Counted from the first letter of the stretch, positions 9,631 to 18,718 are shown. The stretch: DNA of 64,000 nucleotides from Pseudomonas monsensis (GCF_014268495.2 NZ_CP077087.1:5840501-5904500), one strand, 5' to 3'. A program made the numbers and translations. The notes: generated by a model from the letters alone, not told the origin.

Positions 9631-11514
9631 ATGAACCGCTCGTGCCTCGCCCTGCCCCTCCTCTTGCTGACGACCGCCAGCGCTTTCGCCGAGACCTTCG
9701 AACGCGACGAAGCCCTGAAACTGCCGGACACACTGATCTCCGCCAACCGCCAGGTCGAAGCGCGCAACGACAGCAGCGCGGCCAATACCGTGTTCACTCG
9801 CGAAGACATCGACCGCCTGCAACCGGGCAGCGTCACCGATCTGCTGCAACGGGTGCCGGGCGTGCAAGTGGCGCAGGCGGGAGGGCGCGGCAGTCTGCCA
9901 GGGATCTACATTCGTGGTACGCAGTCGGCGCAGAGTCTGGTGCTGGTCGACGGCCAGCGCATCGGCAGTTCGACTTCCGGCGACAGTAACCTGCAGCACC
10001 TGAACATCGACCAGATCGAGCGTGTTGAAGTGCTGCGTGGTTCGCGTTCAGTGATTTACGGCAGCGATGCGATTGGCGGGGTGATCCAGATCTTCACCCG
10101 ACGCGGCACCGAGCAAAGTCTGCAACCGCGCCTGCACCTGGGCTTCGGCAGCCATCAGACCTGGGAACGCAGTCTGGGGCTTGCCGGCGGTGACGAGAAA
10201 ACCCGTTTCAATCTTGGCGCCAGTCTCGATGAGACCGCCGGCCTCGACCGCACTCACGAGTCCTATCCCAGCGACAGCGATCACGACGCCTACCGCAACA
10301 AGTCCATCAGCCTGAGCCTCAGCCATGCGCTGACCGATGACATTGAAGTCGGCGCCAATCTGCTGGATAACCGTGGAAAGAGCGAGTTCGACAATCCGTT
10401 CGGCCGCTTCGACACAAGCACCTTAGCGTCGGTGCAGCAGCAGCCCTACAGCGACTTCAATGTCAGCAGTGTCAGCAGCTACGTCGATGCGCGAGTCAAC
10501 GACGCCTGGAAAACCCGCGTCGAGTTCGGCCACACCGAAAACCGCGAGAAAACCCTCGACAAGCTCAGCGACGAGCGCACGGTGTTCAACACCTACCGCG
10601 ATTCGGTGAACTGGCAGAACGACCTGACCCTGGATGCCCGCAACAGCCTGATCCTCGGCGGCGACTGGTACGAAGACCGGATCAACAGCAGCACCGCGTT
10701 CGATGAGAACAGCCGCTGGAACCGCGCCGCGTTCATCCAGCATCGGTACCAAGCCGACAGTTTTTCCACGGAACTCGGCCTGCGCCACGATGACAACCAG
10801 CAGTTCGGCGGCCAGAACACCTGGAGCGGCACCTTTACCCTGCCGCTGAACCCGAACAACGATCTGTTGCTCAGCTACAGCGAAGGCTTCCGCGCGCCGA
10901 CCTTCAATGACCTGTATTACCCGGACTTCAGCAACCCGGCCCTGAAACCGGAAACCTCGAAAAGCTATGAGCTGCAATGGCGCAGCCAGTTGAGCGATAG
11001 CAGCCGCTTAGAGGCCTCGATCTATCGCACGGATCTGAAGAACGCGATTATCTCCGCCAACAATAAACCACCTGAAAACGTCGCCTCGGCGCGAATCAAC
11101 GGCTTTGAAGCAGCGCTCAAGCAGGAGCTGTTCGGCTGGCAGAGCAACCTTGGCGTGGCGATCATCGACCCGCGTGATCGCGACACCGGGCACACCCTGG
11201 CTCGTCGCGCGCGGCGCACGATGAGTTGGGATCTGGATCGCCAGTTCGATCGACTGAGTCTGGGTGCCAGTTGGCAGGCGGTGAGCAGCAGCTACGACGA
11301 CAAGGACAACACCCAGTCATTGGGCGGCTACGGCTTGATTGGCTTGCGGAGCAGTTGGGCGCTGAACCGCGAGATCAAACTGGATTTGAAGGTCGATAAC
11401 CTGCTGGACAAGGGTTACAGCCGTGCACTGTACAGCTATGACGGCAGCCAGTATGGCTATCGCGAGGAAGGTCGGGCCTGGGTGTTTGGGGTGACCTGGA
11501 CGCCGGGGCTCTAG
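9631..11514 (+). CDS. btuB: TonB-dependent outer-membrane receptor, BtuB-like (cobalamin)
   Basis: 627 residues with signal peptide (LALPLLLLTTASAFA), an early TonB-box-like stretch (LPDTLISANR), a plug domain (VTDLLQRVPGVQV ... GIYIRGTQSAQSLVLVDGQRIG ... IERVEVLRGSRSVIYGSDAIGGVIQIFTRRG) and a beta-barrel. The plug is very BtuB-like, and a BtuF-like binding protein gene converges from the other strand 15 bp away, supporting vitamin B12 as substrate. The C-terminus (TWTPGL) lacks the usual terminal aromatic residue. I see no cobalamin riboswitch in the short leader, most of which is a REP element. Confidence 0.87.
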   Translation: MNRSCLALPLLLLTTASAFAETFERDEALKLPDTLISANRQVEARNDSSAANTVFTREDIDRLQPGSVTDLLQRVPGVQVAQAGGRGSLPGIYIRGTQSAQSLVLVDGQRIGSSTSGDSNLQHLNIDQIERVEVLRGSRSVIYGSDAIGGVIQIFTRRGTEQSLQPRLHLGFGSHQTWERSLGLAGGDEKTRFNLGASLDETAGLDRTHESYPSDSDHDAYRNKSISLSLSHALTDDIEVGANLLDNRGKSEFDNPFGRFDTSTLASVQQQPYSDFNVSSVSSYVDARVNDAWKTRVEFGHTENREKTLDKLSDERTVFNTYRDSVNWQNDLTLDARNSLILGGDWYEDRINSSTAFDENSRWNRAAFIQHRYQADSFSTELGLRHDDNQQFGGQNTWSGTFTLPLNPNNDLLLSYSEGFRAPTFNDLYYPDFSNPALKPETSKSYELQWRSQLSDSSRLEASIYRTDLKNAIISANNKPPENVASARINGFEAALKQELFGWQSNLGVAIIDPRDRDTGHTLARRARRTMSWDLDRQFDRLSLGASWQAVSSSYDDKDNTQSLGGYGLIGLRSSWALNREIKLDLKVDNLLDKGYSRALYSYDGSQYGYREEGRAWVFGVTWTPGL

Positions 11515-11529
11515 ACCTCGCCACAAAAA

Positions 11530-12330
11530 TCAGCGTTGTGGCTGAAGGAGATGGCAAAGCTTGGCGGTCGCCTCGATCATCTGCCCGCTCGGGCGTTCCA
11601 GCCCCTTATCCGTGACCAACAGCAACTGCCCACGCGCCACCGCATCCACCTGCGACCAGGCTTTCCAGGCATCAAGCTGGGCCTGATCGCCGGCCAGAAT
11701 CACCTCGGGATTGCGCTGCAACACCGCCTCGATACTGACCTGCGGCGCCGGCAGGCTCAGGTCGGCGAACACGTTGCGCGCGCCACACACCTCAAACGCA
11801 TCGCTGATGATCTGCCCGCCACCGACGGTGTACAGCGGCTTGTCCCAGACTTGGTAGAACACCTTCAGCGGCGCGTCCCGGCGATAGTGTTGGCGCAGAT
11901 CTTCGAGTTTGGCGCGCAACTGCGCCGCCAGTTTCACCCCTCGCTCAGGTCGCCCCAGTTGAGCGGCAATCGCTTCAATTTGCGCGGACAGCTGTTCAAG
12001 AGTGTGCGGTTCGGCGACATAAGTCGGAATATTCAGGCGTTTGAGCTGATCGCGTTGCGCCGGGCCGACACTGCCGGGCCACAACAGCAGCAAATCGGGC
12101 TTCAAACTGAGCAGGCGCTCCATGTCGAGCTGACCGTAGCGGCCCACTGACGGGACATCCTTGAGCGCCGCAGGACGCTCGCCGGCATCGAGCACGCCGA
12201 CCAGCAGATCAGCCGAATCCAGCTCAACGACGATTTCAGACAGGGAAGGCGCGAGGCTGACCACCCGCAGGCTCGCCAGCACCGGGCCGGCGCAGGCCAG
12301 CAGCAGAACCGCCAGCCACAGACGGCGCAT
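11530..12330 (-). CDS. btuF: Cobalamin-binding periplasmic protein, BtuF-like
   Basis: 266 residues from the ATG at 12330: signal peptide MRRLWLAVLLLACAGPVLAS, then RVVSLAPSLSEIVVELDSADLLVGV, the start of class III (BtuF/FhuD-type) binding proteins, and later MERLLSLKPDLLLLWP. It should deliver B12 to an inner-membrane BtuCD transporter, which is not in this window. The start overlaps the stop of the upstream small membrane protein gene (ATGA), so it is translationally coupled. It converges on btuB. Confidence 0.85.
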   Translation of the reverse strand: MRRLWLAVLLLACAGPVLASLRVVSLAPSLSEIVVELDSADLLVGVLDAGERPAALKDVPSVGRYGQLDMERLLSLKPDLLLLWPGSVGPAQRDQLKRLNIPTYVAEPHTLEQLSAQIEAIAAQLGRPERGVKLAAQLRAKLEDLRQHYRRDAPLKVFYQVWDKPLYTVGGGQIISDAFEVCGARNVFADLSLPAPQVSIEAVLQRNPEVILAGDQAQLDAWKAWSQVDAVARGQLLLVTDKGLERPSGQMIEATAKLCHLLQPQR

Positions 12331-12749
12331 CAGCCGAGTTGACGCGGGATGCGATAGAGGTAGAACAGTATGGCGGTGGACAATGCCAGCAGCATCAACG
12401 GCACCGCTTCGAGGCCAACGAACACCGCCAGTGCACCGATCCACGCCGGCAGTGCGGCCACAAGAAACGCCGCACGACGGCGGGCCGCGAGGGCAATCCA
12501 TGCAGCAGGCTCTTCGGCAGTGTCGAGGGCTTTTTGCGTGGCGATCAGCGCATGTTTGTAGCGGCCAAAAAACTTCAGGCTGACAAACATCGAAGCGACG
12601 CCCGCGATAAAGAACGGCATCGCCAACACCGGCAGAAGGCCCTCACCCTGACCGAACAGCAGGTTGAGTACGAACAGCGGCAGCAACGCCAGCGCCAGGT
12701 ATTTCCACCAGTCGACCGCCAATCGGCGTCGTACCTGCCCCCTCGTCAC
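12330..12749 (-). CDS. Conserved small inner-membrane protein (unknown function)
   Basis: 139 residues. A GTG start at 12749 overlaps the ribA stop as GTGA. There are two pairs of hydrophobic segments: YLALALLPLFVLNLLFG with VLAMPFFIAGVASMFVSLKFF, and AAFLVAALPAWIGALAVFVGL with VPLMLLALSTAILFYLY, suggesting a four-helix membrane protein. It is wedged between ribA and the BtuF-like gene with overlaps at both ends, an arrangement I recall from P. aeruginosa PA4045-PA4047. I do not recognise a function. Confidence 0.75.
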   Translation of the reverse strand: MTRGQVRRRLAVDWWKYLALALLPLFVLNLLFGQGEGLLPVLAMPFFIAGVASMFVSLKFFGRYKHALIATQKALDTAEEPAAWIALAARRRAAFLVAALPAWIGALAVFVGLEAVPLMLLALSTAILFYLYRIPRQLG

Positions 12750-13363
12750 GCGCGATCGACCTCGCCCTGATGCTCGTTGCCCATCATGTGGTCGAGTTTG
12801 CTGGCCTTGGTTGCCAGGTACAGCTTGTTGTGCGGGTTGTGCCCAGTGTGCAGCGGCACGCGCTCGGCAACGGTGATGCCCATGTCGGTCAAGGCTTTGA
12901 CCTTGCGCGGGTTGTTGGTCATCAGGCGCAGCGACTTCACGCCCAGATGCTCGAGCATCGGCAGGCACATGGCGTAGTCGCGCTGGTCGGCAGCAAAGCC
13001 CAGGCGCTCGTTGGCTTCAACGGTGTCGGCGCCGCCGTCCTGCAATTCATAGGCGCGAATCTTGTTCAGCAGCCCGATGCCACGGCCTTCCTGACGCAGG
13101 TACAGCAACACGCCACGACCTTCACGGGCGATGGCCTTGAGCGCGCCTTCCAGTTGCGAGCCGCAGTCGCAACGCTGGCTGAACAAGGCGTCGCCGGTCA
13201 GGCATTCGGAGTGCAAACGGCCGAGTACCGGGGCACCGTCGGCAATGTCACCCAGGCTCAGCACAACGTGCTCGCGCCCGGTGCTTTCATCGAGAAAACC
13301 GTGCATGGTGAATTGCGCAAAAGGCGTGGGCAGCTTGGAAGCGGCGACAAAGACGACAGGCAC
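12746..13363 (-). CDS. ribA: GTP cyclohydrolase II
   Basis: 205 residues, full length. The zinc-binding cysteines are visible in HSECLTGDALFSQRCDCGSQL and the catalytic region in YLRQEGRGIGLLNKIRAYELQ. It converts GTP to 2,5-diamino-6-ribosylamino-pyrimidinone phosphate, formate and pyrophosphate, the first committed step of riboflavin synthesis. This stand-alone enzyme is probably the functional GTP cyclohydrolase II of the strain, because the fused domain in ribBA (16945-18036) lacks the zinc cysteines. It starts a three-gene overlapping unit with the membrane protein and btuF-like gene. Confidence 0.97.
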   Translation of the reverse strand: MPVVFVAASKLPTPFAQFTMHGFLDESTGREHVVLSLGDIADGAPVLGRLHSECLTGDALFSQRCDCGSQLEGALKAIAREGRGVLLYLRQEGRGIGLLNKIRAYELQDGGADTVEANERLGFAADQRDYAMCLPMLEHLGVKSLRLMTNNPRKVKALTDMGITVAERVPLHTGHNPHNKLYLATKASKLDHMMGNEHQGEVDRA

Positions 13364-13498
13364 CGGTGTGCTCCTGATCTGAAGAGTCTGAAAATTCGCA
13401 GGCGGGCATTGTAACAGCAGGTTCCTGCAGACGCTTAGGCTGAATTATCGGGCATAACGATCAAAAAGGTTGATAACACCGCCCCCAACATTTCTTTA

Positions 13499-13586
13499 CC
13501 TGTGGGAGCTGGCTTGCCAGCGATGGCGTATCTGCCGCCATTGTGGTTACTGAGCCAACGCTATCGCTGGCAAGCCAGCTCCGACA
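13499..13586. repeat. REP inverted repeat pair (GTGGGAGCTGGCTTGCCAGC variant)
   Basis: Arms CCTGTGGGAGCTGGCTTGCC (13499) and its imperfect reverse complement ending at 13586. It lies between ribA and the solute-binding protein gene. Otherwise the 251-bp gap shows only an ordinary ribA upstream region. Confidence 0.82.
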
Positions 13587-13614
13587 AAACTCTTTATCAG
13601 CCGGTCAATCGCGT

Positions 13615-14352
13615 TCAATTTGCCTCGAACGGATACGGCTGCTTCCACTTCTCGAAAATCGGTTTCAGCTCACCACTGTTCACCAACTGCTCCATGCGCC
13701 TGTCGAACAGTGCCAGCAACGTGCGCGCCTGCGGCGTGTCGGCGAAGCACAGGTACAGCGGCAACTCGGCGATGTGGGTCTTGCGAAACTGCGCCGGATC
13801 CCTGGCCCGGCCAAGCACGTAATCGATTTCGGTCAGTGCGTCGATGTAGTAGTCGGCGCGGTTGTGGGTGAGCATCGACAGGATGCCGGTACGCCGGATG
13901 ACTTCATTGTAGTTGCGCACATTGGGCAGGTATTTCTGATAGTCATAACCACGCACCCAGGCCAGTCGATAGCTGCCGAGTGTCTCGGGGGTCGGCGGCG
14001 GGTTGCTCGCAAGCCCCAGGGCATAGATGTGGTCGGTATCAAAATTCCAGCGCGGGTACAGCAGGTCGCTGGCCTCGTCATGATAGGAGCCGACGCACGC
14101 GTCGACTTCACCGCGCTCTGCCAGACCGACCGAGCGAGTGTAGGGCTCGCTGCGAATGTCGAGCTTCACCCCGGCAGGTTCGAACACCTTGCGCAGCACG
14201 TCCCAGCCCAGGCCATGACCGTCGGCGGCGGTGTAGTCTTCCCAGTCTTCGCTGGCCAGGTGGATGACCGACGGCGCGTGCGCGGCTTCCTGAGCACTGG
14301 CGACAGTGCCCAGCAAGATCAGAAAAACCAGCGCCAGCCAGCGTCGCGCCAT
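13615..14352 (-). CDS. Family 3 extracellular solute-binding protein (amino-acid type), orphan
   Basis: 245 residues from the ATG at 14352, which is preceded by GAGGAGA. It has the signal peptide LALVFLILLGTVASAQ, then SEDWEDYTAADGHGLGWDVLRKVFEPAGVKLDI and RSVGLAERGEVDACVGSY, typical of the SBP_bac_3/HisJ fold. There are no ABC permease or ATPase genes nearby, so it may be a sensor or an orphan component rather than a conventional importer subunit. The ligand is unknown. It is followed by a REP element and preceded by pgpA on the same strand. Confidence 0.82.
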   Translation of the reverse strand: MARRWLALVFLILLGTVASAQEAAHAPSVIHLASEDWEDYTAADGHGLGWDVLRKVFEPAGVKLDIRSEPYTRSVGLAERGEVDACVGSYHDEASDLLYPRWNFDTDHIYALGLASNPPPTPETLGSYRLAWVRGYDYQKYLPNVRNYNEVIRRTGILSMLTHNRADYYIDALTEIDYVLGRARDPAQFRKTHIAELPLYLCFADTPQARTLLALFDRRMEQLVNSGELKPIFEKWKQPYPFEAN

Positions 14353-14386
14353 CCTTAGTCTCCTCACTGAACCCGGACTCTCCGGA

Positions 14387-14890
14387 TCAGGCGAAAATCC
14401 ATACCAGTCCTTGCATCGCCAGCCAGGCAAACACGCCGGCCAGCACGTCATCGAGCATGATCCCGACGCCACCGTGGACATGCCGGTCGATCCAGCGAAT
14501 CGGCCACGGCTTGAGAATGTCGAAGAAACGGAACATCAGGAAACCGGCCAGCAACCAGTACCAGCCTTCCGGCACCAGCCACAGGGTGATCCACATCCCG
14601 ACCATCTCGTCCCAGACGATACCTTCGTGATCGTGTACCCGCAGATCGTCGGCGACCTTGCCGCACAGCCAGAAGCCGAACAGCATGGTGATCCCGAGCA
14701 TCAGCCAGTAACCCCAGTCGGGCAACATCTGCCACAACGGGATAAAGGGTAGCGCAACTAACGAGCCCCACGTGCCCGGTGCTTTCGGCAAAGTGCCCGA
14801 ACCGAAGCCGAACGCGAGGAAATGCCAGGGATTGCGCCAGACCGATGGCGGCACGAATTCGGCCGGAACCTGCTTCGGGTGATCTGTCAC
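14387..14890 (-). CDS. pgpA: Phosphatidylglycerophosphatase A
   Basis: 167 residues with the PgpA motifs FGFGSGTLPKAPGTWGSL at the N-terminus and VHDHEGIVWDEMVGMWI in the middle, plus several membrane segments and FRFFDILKPWPIRWIDR. It dephosphorylates phosphatidylglycerol-phosphate in the inner membrane to give phosphatidylglycerol. Its start overlaps the thiL stop (ATGA). Confidence 0.96.
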   Translation of the reverse strand: MTDHPKQVPAEFVPPSVWRNPWHFLAFGFGSGTLPKAPGTWGSLVALPFIPLWQMLPDWGYWLMLGITMLFGFWLCGKVADDLRVHDHEGIVWDEMVGMWITLWLVPEGWYWLLAGFLMFRFFDILKPWPIRWIDRHVHGGVGIMLDDVLAGVFAWLAMQGLVWIFA

Positions 14891-15852
14891 GGTGTCTCCT
14901 GAAAATGTTGATAGCCCCGGATTTGCGGGGTGATGTCGTGTCCTTCGCGATCCAGCAACGCCACGCCCTGCCCTTCACTGACACGGCCGATCACATGGAT
15001 CGGCCAGCCGTCGGCCAGCAGCGCCGGCAACTCGACGGACGGCAGGGTGAAGGCCAGCACATAATCATCGCCACCACTCAACGCCGCACGCTCGGCGCCG
15101 CGCTGGCCTAGAAATGCCACTAGAGCATCCGACAACGGAACGCGCTCGCGTTCAATCTCGAGCCGCACCTTCGAGGCCAGGGCAATGTGGCCACAGTCGG
15201 CGAGCAAGCCATCGGAGATGTCCAGCGCTGAACGGGCCTTGCCGCGCAGGGCCTGTCCGAGGGCGAGTTGCGGCTGCGGCGACCAGTAGTGATCGAGCAG
15301 CGGCTGGGCGATATGCGGTTCGGCTTCACGCTGGCCCAGCACCAACGGCAAGGCGCCGGCGGCATTGCCCAGCTCACCGCCGACACACAACAGATCTCCC
15401 GGCTGCGCACCGCTGCGGGTCAACGCCTGACCGGCCGGAACACGCCCGAACACAGTGACCGTCAGACTCAACGGCCCGCGCGTGGTATCGCCGCCCACCA
15501 GCACGACGCCGCAGCTTTGCGCCATGCGGTTCAAGCCGCCGGCATAGGCTTGCAGCCAATCGGCGGTCACCGTCGGTACAGTCAGGGCGAGGGTAAAGGC
15601 AACGGGCGTGGCGCCCATGGCGGCCAGATCGCTGACCGCAACGGCCAGCGAGCGCTGACCGAGCAGAAACGGATCGCAGGGGTCGGCGAAATGCACACCG
15701 GCCACCAGCGTATCGGTAGAAATCGCCAGCTGTTCCCCCGGGGGAACCGCCAGCAAGGCGCAGTCGTCGCCGATCCCCAGTGCAACGCCCTCGCCGCCCT
15801 GCGCACAAGGCGCGGCGGCGAAGAAATTGCGGATCAGCTCAAACTCGCCCAT
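14887..15852 (-). CDS. thiL: Thiamine-monophosphate kinase
   Basis: 321 residues with the ThiL/PurM-type motifs GEFELIRNFFA, GIGDDCALLAVPPG, STDTLVAGVHF, VAVSDLAAMGATPVAFTLAL and ALDISDGLLADCGHIA. It phosphorylates thiamine monophosphate to the active diphosphate, the cofactor of Dxs at 7569. It is placed between nusB and pgpA as in most pseudomonads and enterics; the stop overlaps pgpA. Confidence 0.97.
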   Translation of the reverse strand: MGEFELIRNFFAAAPCAQGGEGVALGIGDDCALLAVPPGEQLAISTDTLVAGVHFADPCDPFLLGQRSLAVAVSDLAAMGATPVAFTLALTVPTVTADWLQAYAGGLNRMAQSCGVVLVGGDTTRGPLSLTVTVFGRVPAGQALTRSGAQPGDLLCVGGELGNAAGALPLVLGQREAEPHIAQPLLDHYWSPQPQLALGQALRGKARSALDISDGLLADCGHIALASKVRLEIERERVPLSDALVAFLGQRGAERAALSGGDDYVLAFTLPSVELPALLADGWPIHVIGRVSEGQGVALLDREGHDITPQIRGYQHFQETP

Positions 15853-15879
15853 GGCTGAGACAAAGAGTTCAAGCGCGGG

Positions 15880-16380
15880 TTAGCGCTTGAACGCCTTCAC
15901 TTCAGCTTCACGCAGGCGCGGGGCCAGCTTGTCGAGCACGCCGTTGACGAACTTGTGGCCGTCGGTCGAACCGAAGACTTTCGCCAGCTCGATACCTTCG
16001 TTGATCACAACGCGATACGGCACGTCGACGCGCTTGAGCAGTTCCCAGGTCGACAGGCGCAACACGGCCAGTTCAACCGGGTCCAGCTCTTCGATCGCCA
16101 GATCCAGGCACGGCGTCAGGGCGTTGTCGATTTCGGTCTTGAACTGCGGAACCCCGTGGAGGATTTCGCGGAAGTAAGCACCGTCGACATCGGTGAAATC
16201 GTTATCAACGCGAAACTGCGCTTCGATCTCGTTCAGCGATTGCTTGGCCATGTGCCACTGGTACAGCGCCTGGGTCGCGAGCTGACGGGCTTCGCGACGC
16301 TTGACGCTTTTCGAGGGCTTGCCGGCATCCGCAGGTTTCGGATCGCGCGGGTTGAAACGATCGCTTTCGTCGCTAATCAC
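15880..16380 (-). CDS. nusB: Transcription antitermination factor NusB
   Basis: 166 residues. The NusB core is clear: RREARQLATQALYQW and VELAVLRLSTWELLKRVDVPYRVVINEGIELAKVFGSTDGHKFVNGVLDKLA. It has a charged N-terminal extension of about 25 residues, common in Pseudomonas. It binds boxA RNA with S10 during rRNA antitermination. It overlaps the ribH stop by 4 nt. Confidence 0.97.
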   Translation of the reverse strand: MISDESDRFNPRDPKPADAGKPSKSVKRREARQLATQALYQWHMAKQSLNEIEAQFRVDNDFTDVDGAYFREILHGVPQFKTEIDNALTPCLDLAIEELDPVELAVLRLSTWELLKRVDVPYRVVINEGIELAKVFGSTDGHKFVNGVLDKLAPRLREAEVKAFKR

Positions 16381-16853
16381 TTGGCCTCCAACTGCGCCAG
16401 CAGGCTGACCATTTCCAGAGCGGACAGGGCAGCTTCGGCACCTTTGTTACCGGCTTTGGTGCCGGAACGTTCGATGGCTTGCTCGATGGAATCCACGGTC
16501 AGGACGCCGAACGCGACCGGAACGCCGAACTCCATGGACACCTGGGCCAGGCCCTTGGTGCACTCGCCTGCCACGTATTCGAAGTGCGGGGTGCCGCCAC
16601 GAATGACCGCGCCGAGGGCGATGATGGCTGCGAACTCACCTTTCTGGGCGACTTTCTGCGCAACCAGCGGGATTTCGAAGGCGCCAGGTGCGCGGATGAT
16701 GGTGATGTCGCTTTCGCTCACGCCATGGCGAACCAGGGCATCAACTGCACCGCTGACCAGGCTTTCAACGACGAAGCTGTTGAAACGGCCCACTACCAGA
16801 GCGTAGCGGCCTTTAGGGGCGATGAAGGTACCTTCGATGGTCTTCAGGGTCAT
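16377..16853 (-). CDS. ribH: 6,7-Dimethyl-8-ribityllumazine synthase
   Basis: 158 residues with ALVVGRFNSFVVESLVSGA, PGAFEIPLVAQK, ALGAVIRGGTPHFEYVAGE and GVLTVDSIEQAIERSGTKAGNKG, all diagnostic for lumazine synthase. It joins the RibBA product (dihydroxybutanone phosphate) with the RibD-derived pyrimidine to give the lumazine used by riboflavin synthase. Its stop overlaps nusB. Confidence 0.97.
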   Translation of the reverse strand: MTLKTIEGTFIAPKGRYALVVGRFNSFVVESLVSGAVDALVRHGVSESDITIIRAPGAFEIPLVAQKVAQKGEFAAIIALGAVIRGGTPHFEYVAGECTKGLAQVSMEFGVPVAFGVLTVDSIEQAIERSGTKAGNKGAEAALSALEMVSLLAQLEAK

Positions 16854-16875
16854 TCGTCAGTTCTCTTAAAGAGCC

Positions 16876-16898
16876 GGGACGCGTCTGCTACGCGTCCC
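16876..16898. promoter_or_regulatory. Intergenic stem-loop between ribBA and ribH
   Basis: GGGACGCG and CGCGTCCC form a perfect 8-bp stem around TCTGCTA. There is no T-run, so an RNA processing or attenuation structure is as likely as a terminator. It is not an FMN riboswitch. Confidence 0.4.
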
Positions 16899-16944
16899 TC
16901 AGTGATTTATTTGCCGCGAATCGGAGACCGGAAACAACCGGTCA

Positions 16945-18036
16945 TTATTCGGAGGGCACGTATTCTACAACTTCCAGATCGAAACCGGATATCGCATTAA
17001 ATTTCATTGGCGCAGACATCAGGCGCATTTTGCGCACACCGAGGTCACGCAGGATCTGCGAACCGGCACCGACGATGCTGTAAGTGGTCGGTTTTTTCGG
17101 CGCTGCCTGCTCACCGGTTTCACGGATATGTGCCAGCAGCACGTCGCCATCGAGCGGGTGACCAAGCAACAACACTACACCGCTGCCGGCCTCGGCAACC
17201 GCAGCCATCGCGGCGCGCAGGCTCCAGCGGCCCGGTTGCTTGACCATCAGCAGGTCGCGCAGCGGGTCCATGTTGTGCACGCGAACCAGGGTCGGCTCTT
17301 CGGCGCAGACATTGCCCAGGGTGAGGGCCATGTGCACGTCGCCTTCCACCGAATCACGATAGGTCACCAGGTTGAATTGGCCCAGTTCGCTGTCCAGTGG
17401 CTGCTCGGCAATCCGCTGAACGGTACGTTCGTGGATCATCCGGTAGTGAATCAGGTCGGCGATGGTGCCGATCTTGATGTTGTGTTCGGCGGCGAACGCT
17501 TCCAGCTCGGCACGACGGGACATGGTGCCGTCGTCATTCATCACTTCACAGATCACGCCGCTCGGCTCGAAACCGGCCATGCGTGCCAGGTCGCACGCTG
17601 CTTCGGTGTGGCCGGCGCGGGCCAGGGTGCCACCGGCCTGAGCCATCAGCGGGAAGATGTGGCCCGGGCTGACGATGTCTTCGGCCTTGGCGTCCTTGGC
17701 GGCAGCCGCTTGCACGGTGCGAGCACGGTCGGCGGCGGAGATACCGGTGGTGACGCCTTCGGCGGCTTCGATCGACACGGTGAACTTGGTGCCGAACCCG
17801 GAACCGTTGCGCGGTGCCATCAGCGGCAGCTTCAACAGTTCGCAGCGCTCGCGGCTCATCGGCATGCAGATCAGGCCACGGGCGTGCTTGGCCATGAAGT
17901 TGATGTGCTCGGCCTTGCAGCACTCGGCGGCCATGATCAGGTCGCCTTCGTTCTCGCGGTCTTCGTCATCCATGAGGATGACCATCTTGCCTTGGCGGAT
18001 GTCTTCAACCAGTTCTTCGATGCTATTGAGCGCCAC
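16945..18036 (-). CDS. ribBA: 3,4-Dihydroxy-2-butanone-4-phosphate synthase with degenerate GTP cyclohydrolase II domain
   Basis: 363 residues. The N-terminal ~205 residues are DHBP synthase: MVILMDDEDRENEGDLIMAA (acidic metal site), MPMSRERCELLKLPLM, GISAADRARTV, PGHIFPLMAQAGGTLARAGHTEAACDLARMAG. The C-terminal part has the general GTP cyclohydrolase II fold, but the zinc Cys triad and the RQEGRG motif seen in RibA are absent (LLLGHPLDG lies at the corresponding place). It therefore probably supplies only DHBP. It lies between ribE and ribH. Confidence 0.95.
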   Translation of the reverse strand: MALNSIEELVEDIRQGKMVILMDDEDRENEGDLIMAAECCKAEHINFMAKHARGLICMPMSRERCELLKLPLMAPRNGSGFGTKFTVSIEAAEGVTTGISAADRARTVQAAAAKDAKAEDIVSPGHIFPLMAQAGGTLARAGHTEAACDLARMAGFEPSGVICEVMNDDGTMSRRAELEAFAAEHNIKIGTIADLIHYRMIHERTVQRIAEQPLDSELGQFNLVTYRDSVEGDVHMALTLGNVCAEEPTLVRVHNMDPLRDLLMVKQPGRWSLRAAMAAVAEAGSGVVLLLGHPLDGDVLLAHIRETGEQAAPKKPTTYSIVGAGSQILRDLGVRKMRLMSAPMKFNAISGFDLEVVEYVPSE

Positions 18037-18052
18037 AAGGCACCCCCTTCAG

Positions 18053-18718
18053 TCAGGATTTGAGATAGCCGTTGGCGGCCAGAAAGCTTTCAGTGATCGC
18101 GCCACCCGATGCAGGCTCAGCGGCTTTGTCACCCAGCAACAGGCGCTCCAGATAACGCGCCAGCAAGTCGACTTCCAGGTTCACCCGGCGACCTGGCTTG
18201 TAGGACGCCATGATGGTTTCGCTCAGGGTGTGCGGAATGATCGTCAGCAGAAATTCGGCGCCATCGACCGCGTTCACGGTCAGGCTGGTGCCGTCGACGG
18301 TGATAGAGCCTTTATGGGCGATGTACTTGGCCAGTTCCTTCGGCGCACGGATACGAAATTCCACGGCGCGGGCATTGTCGCTGCGCGAGACCACTTCGCC
18401 GACACCGTCGACGTGACCGCTGACCAGATGCCCACCGAGACGGGTGGTCGGGGTCAGGGCTTTCTCCAGATTGACCGGGCTGCCGCTTTTCAGGTCGTTC
18501 ATGGCCGTGCAGTCCAGCGTTTCACGGCTGACGTCGGCGGCAAAGCCGTTGCCCGGCAGTTCAACGGCAGTCAGGCACACGCCGTTGACCGCGATGCTGT
18601 CGCCGAGTTTGACGTCGCTCAGGTCGAGCTTGCCGGTTTCGACGTGCACCCGTACATCACCGCCCTTGGGGGTCAGTGCACGGATACTGCCGATGGATTC
18701 GATGATGCCGGTAAACAT
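18053..18718 (-). CDS. ribE: Riboflavin synthase alpha subunit
   Basis: 221 residues, made of two lumazine-binding repeats: the first begins MFTGIIESIGSI and contains LGDSIAVNGVCLTAV; the second contains GHVDGVGEV and KGSITVDGTSLTVNAVD. It dismutates two lumazines to riboflavin. It is located 16 bp upstream of ribBA. Some Pseudomonas annotations call this gene ribC. Confidence 0.97.
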   Translation of the reverse strand: MFTGIIESIGSIRALTPKGGDVRVHVETGKLDLSDVKLGDSIAVNGVCLTAVELPGNGFAADVSRETLDCTAMNDLKSGSPVNLEKALTPTTRLGGHLVSGHVDGVGEVVSRSDNARAVEFRIRAPKELAKYIAHKGSITVDGTSLTVNAVDGAEFLLTIIPHTLSETIMASYKPGRRVNLEVDLLARYLERLLLGDKAAEPASGGAITESFLAANGYLKS

